Origin: Candidatus Segetimicrobium genomatis
GTDB taxonomy: Bacteria; Sysuimicrobiota; Sysuimicrobiia; Sysuimicrobiales; Kaftiobacteriaceae
NCBI GenBank assembly: GCA_005882335.1
Contig: VBAP01000061.1
Span: 1-50,671, forward strand
Reading direction: 5' to 3'
Length of the DNA: 50,671 bases
The translations under genes were made by a program, and so were the position numbers. Position 1 is the first letter of the stretch. Each line of letters opens with the position of its first letter. Of the stretch, positions 25,474 to 34,221 are shown piece after piece. The notes below the pieces were generated by a model, which did no database searches, was not told where the DNA came from, and worked only from the letters and a program-made list of their open reading frames with translations.

Positions 25474-26444
25474 CAGGCCTTCGGGAAGGTCACCAGCTTC
25501 ATGCGGTCCTCGTCCCAGAGCTTGAGGCGCGCGCAGCGGAAACCGTCGCGTAAGGTGAGGCGCGCCGCCGGCAGCTCGGGGTGCTCGTCGAGGCAGGCCT
25601 GGAGCCGGTAGTTCGGAATGCGGGTGTTGAGATGGTGGATGTGGTGCAACCCGATGTGCCCCGTGAACCATTGCAGCCAGGCGGGGAGCGCGTAATAGGA
25701 GGACCCGGCGAGCGAGGCGCGCGTGAAGTCCCAGTGTCCGGCGCGCTCCCAGTAGGTGTCCTCGAACTGGTGTTGAACGTAGAACAGCCACATTCCCGCT
25801 GCGGACGCGATCACGGTCACCGGCGCCTGGACGAGCAGAAACGGGCGGACGCCGATCGTCGCCACCAGAACGCCCACCACCGCCGCGAGCGCGACATCGG
25901 TCCCAAGGATGCTTCGCCGCTCGGCGGTCCAAGCGCGGGGCGCTAGGAACGGGATGCGGTACAACACCACGTAGAGCACCGCTGGCGCAACGGCGAATAG
26001 GAAAACGGGGTTGCGGTACACGCGGTAGGCCACCCGCCTCCACCCGGGCAGCGCGACGTACTCGCGCACGGTGAACGTCACGATGTCGTAGAAGCCCCGC
26101 CGCTCGAGCTTGCCCGATGTGGCATGATGCATGGCGTGGAACCGGCGCCAGTAGCGGTAGGGCGTCAACGTGACCACACCGAGCACGCGTCCGACCGCCT
26201 CGTTCCACCGGGGGCTCGGAAAGAAGGAGCCGTGACCGCAGTCGTGCTGAATGATGAATAACCGCACCAGGAGACCCGCCGCCGGGAGCGCGAGGGCGAG
26301 GGTCAGCCAGTAGGAGACCTCGAGGCTCCGGTATGCCAGGTACCAGGCCAGGACGAAGAGCGCGCCCGTCGTGGCGAGCTGGCGGGCGCTGACGCGCCAG
26401 TCGCCGCCCTGATAGCGCGCGAGAATCGGCTGCAGGCCGCTCAT
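25473..26444 (-). CDS. Membrane fatty acid (lipid) desaturase
   Basis: The 323-residue integral-membrane di-iron desaturase has three His boxes: HDCGH (67-71), HAMHH (103-107) and HHIHH (267-271, in GLHHIHHLNTRIPNYRL). Hydrophobic helices lie near 25-65 and 140-215, and QHQFEDTYW is also typical of the family. It introduces a double bond or hydroxyl into an acyl or sphingoid-type chain at the membrane. The start is the ATG at 26444, whose ATGA overlaps the stop of the upstream acyltransferase gene; the longer frame to 26684 is a shadow. The electron donor is not in the window. Confidence 0.93.
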   Translation of the reverse strand: MSGLQPILARYQGGDWRVSARQLATTGALFVLAWYLAYRSLEVSYWLTLALALPAAGLLVRLFIIQHDCGHGSFFPSPRWNEAVGRVLGVVTLTPYRYWRRFHAMHHATSGKLERRGFYDIVTFTVREYVALPGWRRVAYRVYRNPVFLFAVAPAVLYVVLYRIPFLAPRAWTAERRSILGTDVALAAVVGVLVATIGVRPFLLVQAPVTVIASAAGMWLFYVQHQFEDTYWERAGHWDFTRASLAGSSYYALPAWLQWFTGHIGLHHIHHLNTRIPNYRLQACLDEHPELPAARLTLRDGFRCARLKLWDEDRMKLVTFPKA

Positions 26445-27613
26445 GATGCTCGGTGAACTCGCCGCGCAAGCGGGCGGACGACCGGGAACAGCGCCGGGGC
26501 CACCGCTCGGAGTAATGCGTGGCTCAAGCGGCGTCGGCACTTGACGAGAATGTCGCGCTCGCTCGTCACGGCGCCGAAGCGGAGCTTGAGATCGTACGAC
26601 GTCTGCCCCATCTCCAGGGCTGCCGCGCGCCGCCGGATCGCCTCGGCCACGACTTCGGTGACGAGGTTCGGGTACGCGTGGCACGCGCGGTTCTGAGCGT
26701 AGTCGATTCCCGTGAGCAGGAAGGTGACGAGATGCGGCCCGTAGAGCAGCACGGCGGCGGCCGCCACCACCCCGTCCCGCACCAGCAGAACGGCGCCCGA
26801 CTGCGAACCCAGCCGCGCGTTCAGCTCCCGGAAGAAGGCGAGGTTCAAGCGCTCGAGCTGAAACTCCGCCCGGTCCATCACCTGCTCGTAAAGGCCGAAG
26901 ATGCGCGGGCAGTCAGGACCGAAATCCTCAACGACGTGGAACTCGACCCCCAGCGCGGCCCGCGCCCGCAGACTGATCTGGACCTGGCGGCGGTAGCCCG
27001 CGCGCATCGCAGCGAGGTACTCGTCGAACGAGCTCCAGCGGATCGCGAGGCGGCAGGAAGGGAGGCTCGGCGCGCGGAAGTAGCCCGCAGTCGCGAGTGG
27101 CGCGAGCGCCGCGCTCTCCCCCGGCGCGTATTCCTTGAAGCAGAGGATCCGCGCCCCCGTCTCCGCGCCGAACGCGTCGAGCTCGCGGCTCAGGATCGAG
27201 AGCACAAGCGCCTGATTCGCCCCGGGCGCGACGCGCAGGCAGGACTGCCCGAAGGACACCGGCAGGCCGCAGAAGGCGACCGGCACCACGAGGAACGAAG
27301 GCCGGCGCCGCCGCACCCAGCTGATGCCCGCGCGCGCGATCCCGCTGGAGAGGAGATCGAGCTTGACGTCCATCCGCGACAAGCTCGCGACGGCGGCGAG
27401 CCGCTCGCCGCGATACACCATCACGTGCCGGTACGCCGCTCCCTCGACCTCGGAGCGCTGGCACACGCTCACGAACCGGTGGGTCGCTTGGAGATCGTCG
27501 GGATCGAGGATCGCGTCCCACTCCATGGGATCCACGTCCGCAATGTCGGCGAACGCGCGGACCGCGTACCTCCGCGCCCAAGGTGGCGCCCGCGTGGCGC
27601 CTGCCACCGTCAT
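26441..27613 (-). CDS. FemAB/GNAT-like acyltransferase
   Basis: The 390-residue soluble protein has the double-GNAT layout of Acetyltransf_6/FemAB-like proteins. Landmarks are the N-terminal 'WDAILDPDDLQATHRFVSVCQ', shown in part, the central YRRQVQISLRARAALGVEF, and the C-terminal AVLLVRDGVVAAAAVLLYG with EMGQTSYDLKLRFGA. Members transfer acyl or aminoacyl groups to amines. Bacterial ceramide synthases have also been described as belonging to GNAT-type folds, so N-acylation of the oxoamine synthase product is plausible but inferred. The start is the ATG at 27613, overlapping the upstream stop as ATGA; its own stop overlaps the desaturase start the same way. Confidence 0.82.
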   Translation of the reverse strand: MTVAGATRAPPWARRYAVRAFADIADVDPMEWDAILDPDDLQATHRFVSVCQRSEVEGAAYRHVMVYRGERLAAVASLSRMDVKLDLLSSGIARAGISWVRRRRPSFLVVPVAFCGLPVSFGQSCLRVAPGANQALVLSILSRELDAFGAETGARILCFKEYAPGESAALAPLATAGYFRAPSLPSCRLAIRWSSFDEYLAAMRAGYRRQVQISLRARAALGVEFHVVEDFGPDCPRIFGLYEQVMDRAEFQLERLNLAFFRELNARLGSQSGAVLLVRDGVVAAAAVLLYGPHLVTFLLTGIDYAQNRACHAYPNLVTEVVAEAIRRRAAALEMGQTSYDLKLRFGAVTSERDILVKCRRRLSHALLRAVAPALFPVVRPLARRVHRAS

Positions 27614-28902
27614 CGCCGCGCGCCCTCGAAGGCCGCGACGGCCTCGTCGAGGTGGATCTCGGACTGCACGGCGGTGGCGCAGACCCGTAGCCGGGCGGCG
27701 TCCAGCGGCACTGCCGGGTAGACGACTGCGGGCACCATCACGCCCAGGTCGAAAAGCCGGCGTGCGAGCCGCCAGGCGGCTTCGTTGGTCCCGACCATCA
27801 CCGGGATGATCGGTCCGGCGGAGGCGCCGGTGTCGTAGCCCAGGCTGCGCAGGCCGTCGCGGAGCCGCGCGGCGTTGCGATGGAGTCGGCCGAGGCGCGC
27901 GGGCTCGCGCCGGAGTACGCGCACGGCCTCGAGCGCAGCGCCTGCCGCCGCGGGGCACAGCGCCGCCGAGAACCAGAACGGCGCCGTCATGTGCTGGAGA
28001 TAGATCACCAGCTCGCGGGAGCCGGCCAGGAAGCCACCGTTCGCCGGGATCGCCTTGGAGAGCGAGCCCGTCCAGATGTCCACGGCTTCGGGGGGGAGGT
28101 CAAAGTGCTCGTGCACGCCGCGGCCGCTCTCGCCGAGCACGCCGAAGGAGTGGGCTTCGTCCACCAACAGGAACGCCCCGAACTCCCGCTTGAGGGCGAT
28201 GATCTCTGGCAGCGGGCAGATATCGCCATCCATGGAGTAGAGGCCGTCCACGACGACCAGCGTACGCTGCTCGGCGGGCCCCAGCGCGAGCTCCTGACGC
28301 AATGCGGCCGGGTCGTTATGACAAAAGGTGTGCACCGGCACCCGAGCGAGCACGCAGGCGTCGTGGAGGCTCCGATGGGCGCGGGCGTCCATGATCACCC
28401 GGTCGCGGGGGCCGACTAACGCGCCGATGACGGCGAGGTTCGCGAGGTAGCCCGAGCTGAACGCGAGCGCCGCGTCGACGCCCTTGAACGCCGCGAGCTC
28501 GCGCTCGAGCTCGTGATGGAGCGCCGTCGTGCCGGTGAGCATGCGGACGCCGCCGGTCCCCGTGCCGTAGGCCCGCACCGCGGCCACGGCGGCCTCTTCC
28601 ACGGGCGGGTAACCAAGCAGGCCGAGGTAATCGTAGCTGGCGAGCATCAGCATACCGCGACCGCCGACCGAAACGCGCGGGCCCGAGCGACCCTCGAGTG
28701 GCTGCTGGTACGTGTAGAGGTTCTCCTCATCGCCCCACCGCAGGAGATCGAACCACCGGCGCGCGGCGGGGAGGTCGAGCAGGCTGCCGGGCGCGGCGGT
28801 AGGATGGCCGCCGTGGGCGAAGTAGCCTTCGAACGGATCGTATGGCACACGGCCGGCGGCGGCTGGCCGGATGGGCGGCGTCTCGAACGGGAGGGCAGCC
28901 AC
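27610..28902 (-). CDS. PLP-dependent alpha-oxoamine synthase (AONS/SPT family)
   Basis: The 430-residue fold-type I PLP enzyme has the family signatures GTGTGGVRMLTGTTALHHELE (117-137, given here only in outline as G-T-G...H-x-x-L-E), VDEAHSFGVLG (247-257) and GSLSKAIPANGG with PLP Lys at 283. Such enzymes condense an amino acid with an acyl thioester, releasing CO2: 8-amino-7-oxononanoate synthase, serine palmitoyltransferase, glycine C-acetyltransferase. No other biotin gene is nearby, while desaturase, acyltransferase and lipid kinase genes are. A serine palmitoyltransferase-like role, or another amino-ketone lipid head, is favoured. The start is GTG at 28902, six bases after the radical SAM stop. 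It carries about 40 extra N-terminal residues. Confidence 0.9.
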   Translation of the reverse strand: MAALPFETPPIRPAAAGRVPYDPFEGYFAHGGHPTAAPGSLLDLPAARRWFDLLRWGDEENLYTYQQPLEGRSGPRVSVGGRGMLMLASYDYLGLLGYPPVEEAAVAAVRAYGTGTGGVRMLTGTTALHHELERELAAFKGVDAALAFSSGYLANLAVIGALVGPRDRVIMDARAHRSLHDACVLARVPVHTFCHNDPAALRQELALGPAEQRTLVVVDGLYSMDGDICPLPEIIALKREFGAFLLVDEAHSFGVLGESGRGVHEHFDLPPEAVDIWTGSLSKAIPANGGFLAGSRELVIYLQHMTAPFWFSAALCPAAAGAALEAVRVLRREPARLGRLHRNAARLRDGLRSLGYDTGASAGPIIPVMVGTNEAAWRLARRLFDLGVMVPAVVYPAVPLDAARLRVCATAVQSEIHLDEAVAAFEGARR

Positions 28903-28908
28903 AGGCGC

Positions 28909-30408
28909 TCAGTCCGCCGCGACGGCGGAGCCGGTCGCTGCCGCCCGCCCCGCCTGCGCCTTCCATCGAGGGACTAGGCCTGGCACCTCGGGCCCGCAGT
29001 CCACCGCCCTGGCGATCTCCGACGTCGTGTGGTGCCGATGGGCCGTGAGGAACTGGCGCGCGATCTTGAGAGCCCCGTACCACAGCCGTAGGAACTTCCA
29101 CGACCAGATCGGCGGCGCCGTGCGGAGCGACAGCTCCGCGGCGCGGCGTGGGTTGCAGCAGGCGTGGGCGTACACGCCCAGGAGCGAGCGGTAGTACCGC
29201 TTGAGAGGCATCCGCGTGGGCAGGAGTACGTGTGACAGGTCCCAGAGCCCGTGCGCCACGCGACCCACCGTGGTCTGGTCCTTGTACCGCTCCCAGATGA
29301 GCGTGCCGGGCATGGGCGTGAGCGGCGAAATGTTGAGGTAGTAAAGCTTGGTCTCGTCGATGAACCGCTTGAGTCGTTCCCAGTCGGCTTCGACGTAGTC
29401 GGGCTGGGTGATGAGCGAGCCGTACGTGTCCACCCGATGCTTCCGCAGCACGCTGATGGCCCGCCGGTTGTAGTCCACGCTGCACTGCTTGTCCATGGAA
29501 TCCAGCTCGGCGTCGGTCGTCGCTTCGAGCCCGACGAACACAGCCTTGAGGCCGAGGTCGGCCCACTCGGCGATCATATCCTCGTTCTCGGCGATGAAGT
29601 CGGCGCGCGCGTAGACGAGATAGCTCTTGCGGATGTTGCGCTCCCGGAGGAGCCGGGCGGTGCTCGCGAGCCGGTGCCGGTTGATGAGGAAGATATCGTC
29701 CACGATATAGACGTCGTTGGCCTCGATCTGCTCGAGCTCGGCCGCGATGGACTCCGGGCTCCGGGCGTACGGTAGCCCGTCGGTGATGCGCCAGGTGTAG
29801 CAGAAGTTGCACTTGTACCAGCAGCCCCACGTGGTCTTCATCGTGGCGACCGGTTGGTGAAACAGGTAGTAGTACCGGTGCCGCAGGTGGCGGACGAGGT
29901 CGCGCCGGGGGAATGGAAGCTCATCCGGCTTTGGCATGTAGGGACGCTCGGCCGTGAGGACCACGCGGTCCCCGTCGGGCAACGCGAGATTCGGGATTTC
30001 CTCGAGGGGGCGTCTGCTCTCGAAGGCCGTGAGCAGCTCCGGCATTACCGTCGTGCCGTCGCCCCGCACGACGACATCGATCGCGGTGTCGGCGAAGTCC
30101 TCGGGCACGCGCGAAGCTTGAACCCCGCCTACCACCGTCCAGCAATCCGGTTTCCAGCGCTTCACGGTGCGGCATATCTTCCGCACCTCGTTCACGCCGG
30201 TGATGTAGCAGCTCGTGCCCACAACGTCCGGCGCGAACTGTCGGAGCCGCCTCTCGAGGTCCCCTTCGAGGATCATGTCCATGATCTGCACGTTGTGCCC
30301 GTCCAGCCCAGCCGCCACGTACTCGAGTTCCAGCGGCTCGCAAATCATGATGTGCTTGAGGCCGATCGTATGCGGCGGAACAGGAGGGCGGATCAACAGG
30401 ACGCGCAT
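28909..30408 (-). CDS. B12-binding-type radical SAM protein 1
   Basis: The 499-residue protein has a cobalamin-binding-like Rossmann domain (1-145; VLLIRPPVPP, GHNVQIMDMILEG, TVVGGVQASRVPE). A radical SAM domain follows with its 4Fe-4S Cys motif in TTWGCWYKCNFCYTW (C196, C200, C203). The start is the ATG at 30408 with GAGGAGG upstream; an in-frame GTG at 30423 lacks a site. The C-terminal extension (about 400-499) contains aromatic and basic segments and may bind a membrane lipid. Class B radical SAM enzymes methylate or join unactivated carbons, including in hopanoid and membrane-spanning lipids. The exact reaction is unknown. It is only 19 bases after radical SAM protein 2. Confidence 0.9.
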   Translation of the reverse strand: MRVLLIRPPVPPHTIGLKHIMICEPLELEYVAAGLDGHNVQIMDMILEGDLERRLRQFAPDVVGTSCYITGVNEVRKICRTVKRWKPDCWTVVGGVQASRVPEDFADTAIDVVVRGDGTTVMPELLTAFESRRPLEEIPNLALPDGDRVVLTAERPYMPKPDELPFPRRDLVRHLRHRYYYLFHQPVATMKTTWGCWYKCNFCYTWRITDGLPYARSPESIAAELEQIEANDVYIVDDIFLINRHRLASTARLLRERNIRKSYLVYARADFIAENEDMIAEWADLGLKAVFVGLEATTDAELDSMDKQCSVDYNRRAISVLRKHRVDTYGSLITQPDYVEADWERLKRFIDETKLYYLNISPLTPMPGTLIWERYKDQTTVGRVAHGLWDLSHVLLPTRMPLKRYYRSLLGVYAHACCNPRRAAELSLRTAPPIWSWKFLRLWYGALKIARQFLTAHRHHTTSEIARAVDCGPEVPGLVPRWKAQAGRAAATGSAVAAD

Positions 30409-30427
30409 GGAACCTCCTCGCACGGGC

Positions 30428-31747
30428 TTACACGATGCCGGGGGAGATGCGGTGGTGGACGTGACGCCGGTAGTGCAGATTCACGCCCACGACGAGCGCC
30501 CGCATGTAACCGGAGAGCGATGCCGGGTTGGGGGCGACGCGCTGCACGATTGCCGGCCAGGAGAACAGGCGCTCGTATAGTTTCCAGTAGCCGGCCTCGA
30601 GCTCGGCGGCGTCGAGGTGCGTCGGGCGGAAGACCACGTGTCCCCCCGTGTAGCGGTCGAACCCCTCGTTCAGGATCCGGCCTTCGTCCTTGAGCTGGTC
30701 GAAGAGCGGCGTTCCCGGGATCGGCGTCAGGATATGAACCCGGGGCACCGAGATCGCGTTGTCCATGACGAAGTCATAGGTCCGCTGGAACACAGAACGG
30801 TCGTCGCCGTCCAAGCCGATCATCATCTCCGTGGACACGTCGATCCCGTACGCGCGGATCCGGCGCACCGCCTCGCGATACCGGGCGGGACGGTTCCACG
30901 CCTTGTCGATGCCGGCCAGGCTGTCGGCGCTCGTGGACTCGATGCCGAACGACAACATCCGGCACCCGCTCCGGGAAGCGAGCTCCAGCATGTCTGGCCG
31001 GTCAGCGATGTGGAGGCTGCACTGGCTCATCCAGATGATCCGCTCGGGGATCAACGCTTCCCACAGCCGGGCGCAGTAATCCCAATCGACGCCGATGTTG
31101 TCGTCGATGAAGGCGATGTAGCGCGTGCCCCTGCGCTTCGCTTCGCGCACGTCGCGGACCACCTGATCGACCGGTCGCTTGCGGTAGCGCTGATGGAAGA
31201 ACGCCGTAATCGAGCAGAAGGTGCACGTGAAGGGGCACCCGCGCGTCGCCTGCACCGGCCGCCACCGGCCATAGACCACCGGGTTCAGGAGGTCATATCG
31301 GGGGACGGGTAACTGGTCGACCGGCGGCTCGCGTCGCATGCGATACACCGACTGGAGCCGACCGGCCGCGGCGTCGCGCAGGACCTCGGGCCAGAGCTCC
31401 TCCGCCTCTCCGAGCACAACCGAGTCGGCATGGGCCAGTGACCACGCAGGGTCGCCTAGGGTCGCCGCGATCCCCCCGATTACCACCGTGCGGCCCCGCT
31501 GCTTGAACTCATCGGCGATCTGCCACGCCCGCACGATCCCCGATCCCATCCCGGTGAGACCGACGAGGTCCCACGGCTCATCGAAGGGAATCTCCTCGGC
31601 CGTTTCGCAGCACAATCGGAGGTGAGTGCCCGGTGGGGTGACGGCGGCGAGCATCGGCAGGGTGAGGGCGGGCAAGTGGACCCTGCGCTGCTTTATCGGT
31701 CGGCCCCGGCTGTCCAGCGCCGTGGGGCTGACGAGCAGAACCCTCAC
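30428..31747 (-). CDS. B12-binding-type radical SAM protein 2
   Basis: The 439-residue protein has an N-terminal B12-binding-like domain (VLLVSPTALDSRG, DLVGLTGMGSGI, VVIGGIAATLGDP) and a radical SAM domain with C171, C175 and C178 in RGCPFTCTFCSI. DDNIG and FGIESTSADSLAGIDK, typical of the HpnR/HpnP/BchE-like class, follow. The start is GTG at 31747. It is the first gene of the leftward arm, facing the GNAT gene across a 99-bp intergenic region with repeated TTGACGC. The ends of both radical SAM proteins share a lipid-cluster type C-terminal extension (YMRALVVGVNLHYRRH). The substrate is not known; a carbon-carbon bond or methylation on the lipid chain is an inference. Confidence 0.9.
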   Translation of the reverse strand: MRVLLVSPTALDSRGRPIKQRRVHLPALTLPMLAAVTPPGTHLRLCCETAEEIPFDEPWDLVGLTGMGSGIVRAWQIADEFKQRGRTVVIGGIAATLGDPAWSLAHADSVVLGEAEELWPEVLRDAAAGRLQSVYRMRREPPVDQLPVPRYDLLNPVVYGRWRPVQATRGCPFTCTFCSITAFFHQRYRKRPVDQVVRDVREAKRRGTRYIAFIDDNIGVDWDYCARLWEALIPERIIWMSQCSLHIADRPDMLELASRSGCRMLSFGIESTSADSLAGIDKAWNRPARYREAVRRIRAYGIDVSTEMMIGLDGDDRSVFQRTYDFVMDNAISVPRVHILTPIPGTPLFDQLKDEGRILNEGFDRYTGGHVVFRPTHLDAAELEAGYWKLYERLFSWPAIVQRVAPNPASLSGYMRALVVGVNLHYRRHVHHRISPGIV

Positions 31748-31782
31748 GAGTGCCCCTGCATGCGGTCAACTAAAATGGGAAG

Positions 31783-31818
31783 GCGTCAAGAAAGCGTCAA
31801 GCGCGGTGCGTTTGACGC
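31783..31818. promoter_or_regulatory. Divergent promoter/operator with repeated TTGACGC
   Basis: GCGTCAAG occurs at 31783-31790 and 31794-31801 as direct repeats 11 bases apart. The inverse, TTTGACGC, is at 31811-31818, and a weaker GCGGTCAAC is near 31763. TTGACG makes a good -35 hexamer in both directions (rightward TTGACG, 17 bases, CATCGT; leftward TTGACG, 17 bases, CATTTT). The repeats may also bind a regulator. This short region would drive both arms of the lipid cluster. Confidence 0.5.
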
Positions 31819-31846
31819 ATCGCGATGGATTTGGCATCGTGTTGTC

Positions 31847-32974
31847 ATGGCGCGTGAGGCGCTCGACATCGTGCCCGTTTCGTCGCGCACGGAGAGCCGC
31901 GCCTTCTGCGCGCTGCCGTACGCGCTCTATCGTGGCGACCCGTACTGGGTTTCGCCGCTCCGCACTATGGAGCGGCGACGCTGGTCACTCCGAGACAACG
32001 CCTCGCTCCGCACGCGTCGTGTGCGACGGTTTCTCGCGCGGCGTGACGGCCGGGTGGTGGGACGCATCGCGAGCATCGTGGATCCCGGGTTCGCGGCGCG
32101 GTGGGAGGCCGAGGCGGGGTTCTTCGGGTTCTTCGAGTGCGCGGACGATGCGGTTGCGGCCCGTGCCCTGTTCGGTGCGGCCGAGGCGGACCTGTGCACT
32201 CAGGGGGTGCGGCACGTCCTGGGACCGGTCAGCCTCACGACGAACGACGAGGTGGGGCTCCTCGTGGACGGGTTCGACTCGCGGCCGATGGTTCTCTCAC
32301 CGTACAATGCGCCCTACTATGCGCGGCTGGTCGAGGCTGCCGGCTATGCGCCCCGGCTCGACTACTACGCGCACGCCTGGACGCCGGACACGGGTCTCGC
32401 GCCCGTCGTGGCCCGCCTCCGGCGGCTGGCGGCACGGGACGGGGTGACCGTCCGACCCGTCCATCCGCGTCGTTGGGACGCCGAGAATCGCCTGCTGTTC
32501 GAGTTGTACAATGCGTCGTTCGCCGACCTGTGGGGATTCGTCCCGCTCACGTGGGACGAGTATCGGGAGCGGGCAGGGGACTTCCGCGCGTTTTATCGCC
32601 CCGAGCTCGTGCTATTCGCGGAGCGCGGCGGCCGCGCCGTGGGGTTCGGGCTCTCCCTGCCCGACATCAACGAGCTGCTCGCGCCGCTCGGCGGGCGCCT
32701 GTGGCCGTTCGGCTGGTTACAGCTGGCGCGGGGAATCCACCGGATCCGCAGCGCGCGGTTCATTCTCCTCGGCGTGCTCCCCGAGCATCGCGCTCGGGGC
32801 GTGGCCGTCGTGATCGCGGCCGAGATGGCCGACGCTGCGCACCGGCTGGGGATCGATCGCGCCGAGCTCTCGCTGGTGCAGGCGGACAACCGGAAGATCC
32901 AGGCGGTGATCGCGGCGTGCGGCGGCGCGCGCATCAAGACCTATCGGCTTTACGAGCGGCGGCTGGCCGGATGA
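31847..32974 (+). CDS. Large GNAT-family acyltransferase (YghO-like)
   Basis: The 375-residue protein begins with the pattern RAFCALPYALYRGDPYWVSP, typical of a large GNAT subfamily that includes E. coli YghO. It ends with a GNAT core (FILLGVLPEHRARGVAVVI, with the acyl-CoA pyrophosphate loop E-H-R-A-R-G, then AELSLVQADNRKIQAVIAACG). The start is the ATG at 31847; the frame runs further upstream into the radical SAM gene but without a site. No Shine-Dalgarno is seen, so the transcript may be nearly leaderless. It should transfer an acyl group to an amine; together with the FemAB-like protein it gives the cluster two acyltransferases. The stop overlaps the next ATG. Confidence 0.85.
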   Translation: MAREALDIVPVSSRTESRAFCALPYALYRGDPYWVSPLRTMERRRWSLRDNASLRTRRVRRFLARRDGRVVGRIASIVDPGFAARWEAEAGFFGFFECADDAVAARALFGAAEADLCTQGVRHVLGPVSLTTNDEVGLLVDGFDSRPMVLSPYNAPYYARLVEAAGYAPRLDYYAHAWTPDTGLAPVVARLRRLAARDGVTVRPVHPRRWDAENRLLFELYNASFADLWGFVPLTWDEYRERAGDFRAFYRPELVLFAERGGRAVGFGLSLPDINELLAPLGGRLWPFGWLQLARGIHRIRSARFILLGVLPEHRARGVAVVIAAEMADAAHRLGIDRAELSLVQADNRKIQAVIAACGGARIKTYRLYERRLAG

Positions 32975-34221
32975 TGGCGGATGCTCTTGAGTTCCGTCAC
33001 GAGGTGGCCCGCTACCTGGCGACGCGCCTGACGTATCAGCTGGCCCGGCCGCTCTGGTTCGCCCGGCTCGCGCCCCTCCACCGCGTGCGCCGCTCGCCGC
33101 CCCTGCCCACGCGACCGGGCTGGGTGCGGCTGCGGGTCCGGCTCTCCGGGATCTGCGGCACCGATGTCAACCTGGTCACCGGGCGCGACTCGCTGTACCT
33201 CGAGCCCGAGGCATCGTACCCATTCGTCCCCGGGCACGAACTGGTCGCAGAGGTGGACGCCGACGGCCTCCGGCCCGATGTTGCGGACTCGCCGCTCCAG
33301 GCGGGGACGCGCTGCGCCGTTTGGCCCGTGCTCGGCTGCCGGGCGCGGGGCGTCGCCGAGCCATGCCGGCCATGCCGCGAAGGGTGGGAGGGGATGTGCG
33401 AGCGGCGTGGAGATGAGTGGCCGGGCCGCGGGATCGGGATCGGCTTTAACTGCGAGACCGGCGGTGGCTGGTCCCACGCGTGCCTCGCGCACCGCTCACA
33501 GCTCTGGCCGCTGTCCCCGCGCGTTGCGGACGAGGATGCGCTGCTCCTCGACCCTGCCGCGACGGCGCTGGCGGCGCTGCTCCGCAGCGAGGCGGCCGAG
33601 ATGGAGCGCACGCTCGTCATCGGCGGCGGCACCATCGGCCTGTTGATCGCCTACCTCCACCGCGTGCTCGGTCGTCCCGGCTCGTGCGAGCTCCTCGTCC
33701 GGCACGAGTCGCAGCGCGCCTGGGCGGAGCACCATGGTGTGGCGGCAACCGTGGTCCGAGGGGCGTCCGAGTTCCGTGACTGGGCCTCCGCACGGCGGAT
33801 GCGCGCCGTGCGGGTCATCGGTTACGGCTACGTTTTCCGCGGTGTGTACGACCGCGTGATCGACGCTGCGGGGACGCGTTCCTCCGTCACGCAGGCGCTG
33901 CAGGCGGTGCGCCCGCGCGGCCTGCTCGTGATGGTGGCGGCGCCGCCCACACTCGCCGGCGTGGACCCTACCCCGCTCTGGTACCGGGAGATCACCTTGC
34001 GTGGGGTGTACGTCTACGGACCTGTGCCTTGGAAGGGGGAGTGGGTGCATCCGTACACGGTGCTGTTGCCGCGCCAGGAGGCCGGGACGCTAGGGTTGCG
34101 CGACCTGATCACGCACACATTTCCGCTCGACGCCTATTCCGCTGCCTTCGCCGCGCTGGTACACCGCCGGGGAAGTGGCGCCATCAAGGTCGCATTCCGT
34201 CCGGGTACGGCCGAGGCGTGA
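32971..34221 (+). CDS. Zinc-dependent alcohol dehydrogenase
   Basis: The 416-residue MDR-family dehydrogenase has catalytic zinc ligands C62 (SGICGTDVN) and H89-E90 (PFVPGHELVAEV). The structural zinc Cys are at 123, 132, 135 and 143, and the nucleotide fold is LVIGGGTIGLLIAYL. It would oxidise an alcohol or reduce a carbonyl with NAD(P). In this cluster, reduction of the oxoamine synthase's ketone or oxidation of a P450 product are both possible. A 45-residue N-terminal extension precedes the domain. The ATG at 32971 overlaps the GNAT stop (ATGATG), and the next gene overlaps its stop as GTGA. Confidence 0.92.
   Translation: MMADALEFRHEVARYLATRLTYQLARPLWFARLAPLHRVRRSPPLPTRPGWVRLRVRLSGICGTDVNLVTGRDSLYLEPEASYPFVPGHELVAEVDADGLRPDVADSPLQAGTRCAVWPVLGCRARGVAEPCRPCREGWEGMCERRGDEWPGRGIGIGFNCETGGGWSHACLAHRSQLWPLSPRVADEDALLLDPAATALAALLRSEAAEMERTLVIGGGTIGLLIAYLHRVLGRPGSCELLVRHESQRAWAEHHGVAATVVRGASEFRDWASARRMRAVRVIGYGYVFRGVYDRVIDAAGTRSSVTQALQAVRPRGLLVMVAAPPTLAGVDPTPLWYREITLRGVYVYGPVPWKGEWVHPYTVLLPRQEAGTLGLRDLITHTFPLDAYSAAFAALVHRRGSGAIKVAFRPGTAEA

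Noticed and set aside
25474-26469. N-terminal extension making the P450 fusion 953 residues long
   Set aside because: The extra 332 residues are an alternate-frame reading of the desaturase gene; the real start overlaps the desaturase stop.
27610-28902. Oxoamine synthase as biotin BioF
   Set aside because: No bioA, bioB, bioC or bioD is nearby, and the operon is otherwise lipid-related. BioF activity cannot be excluded by eye, but the context does not support it.
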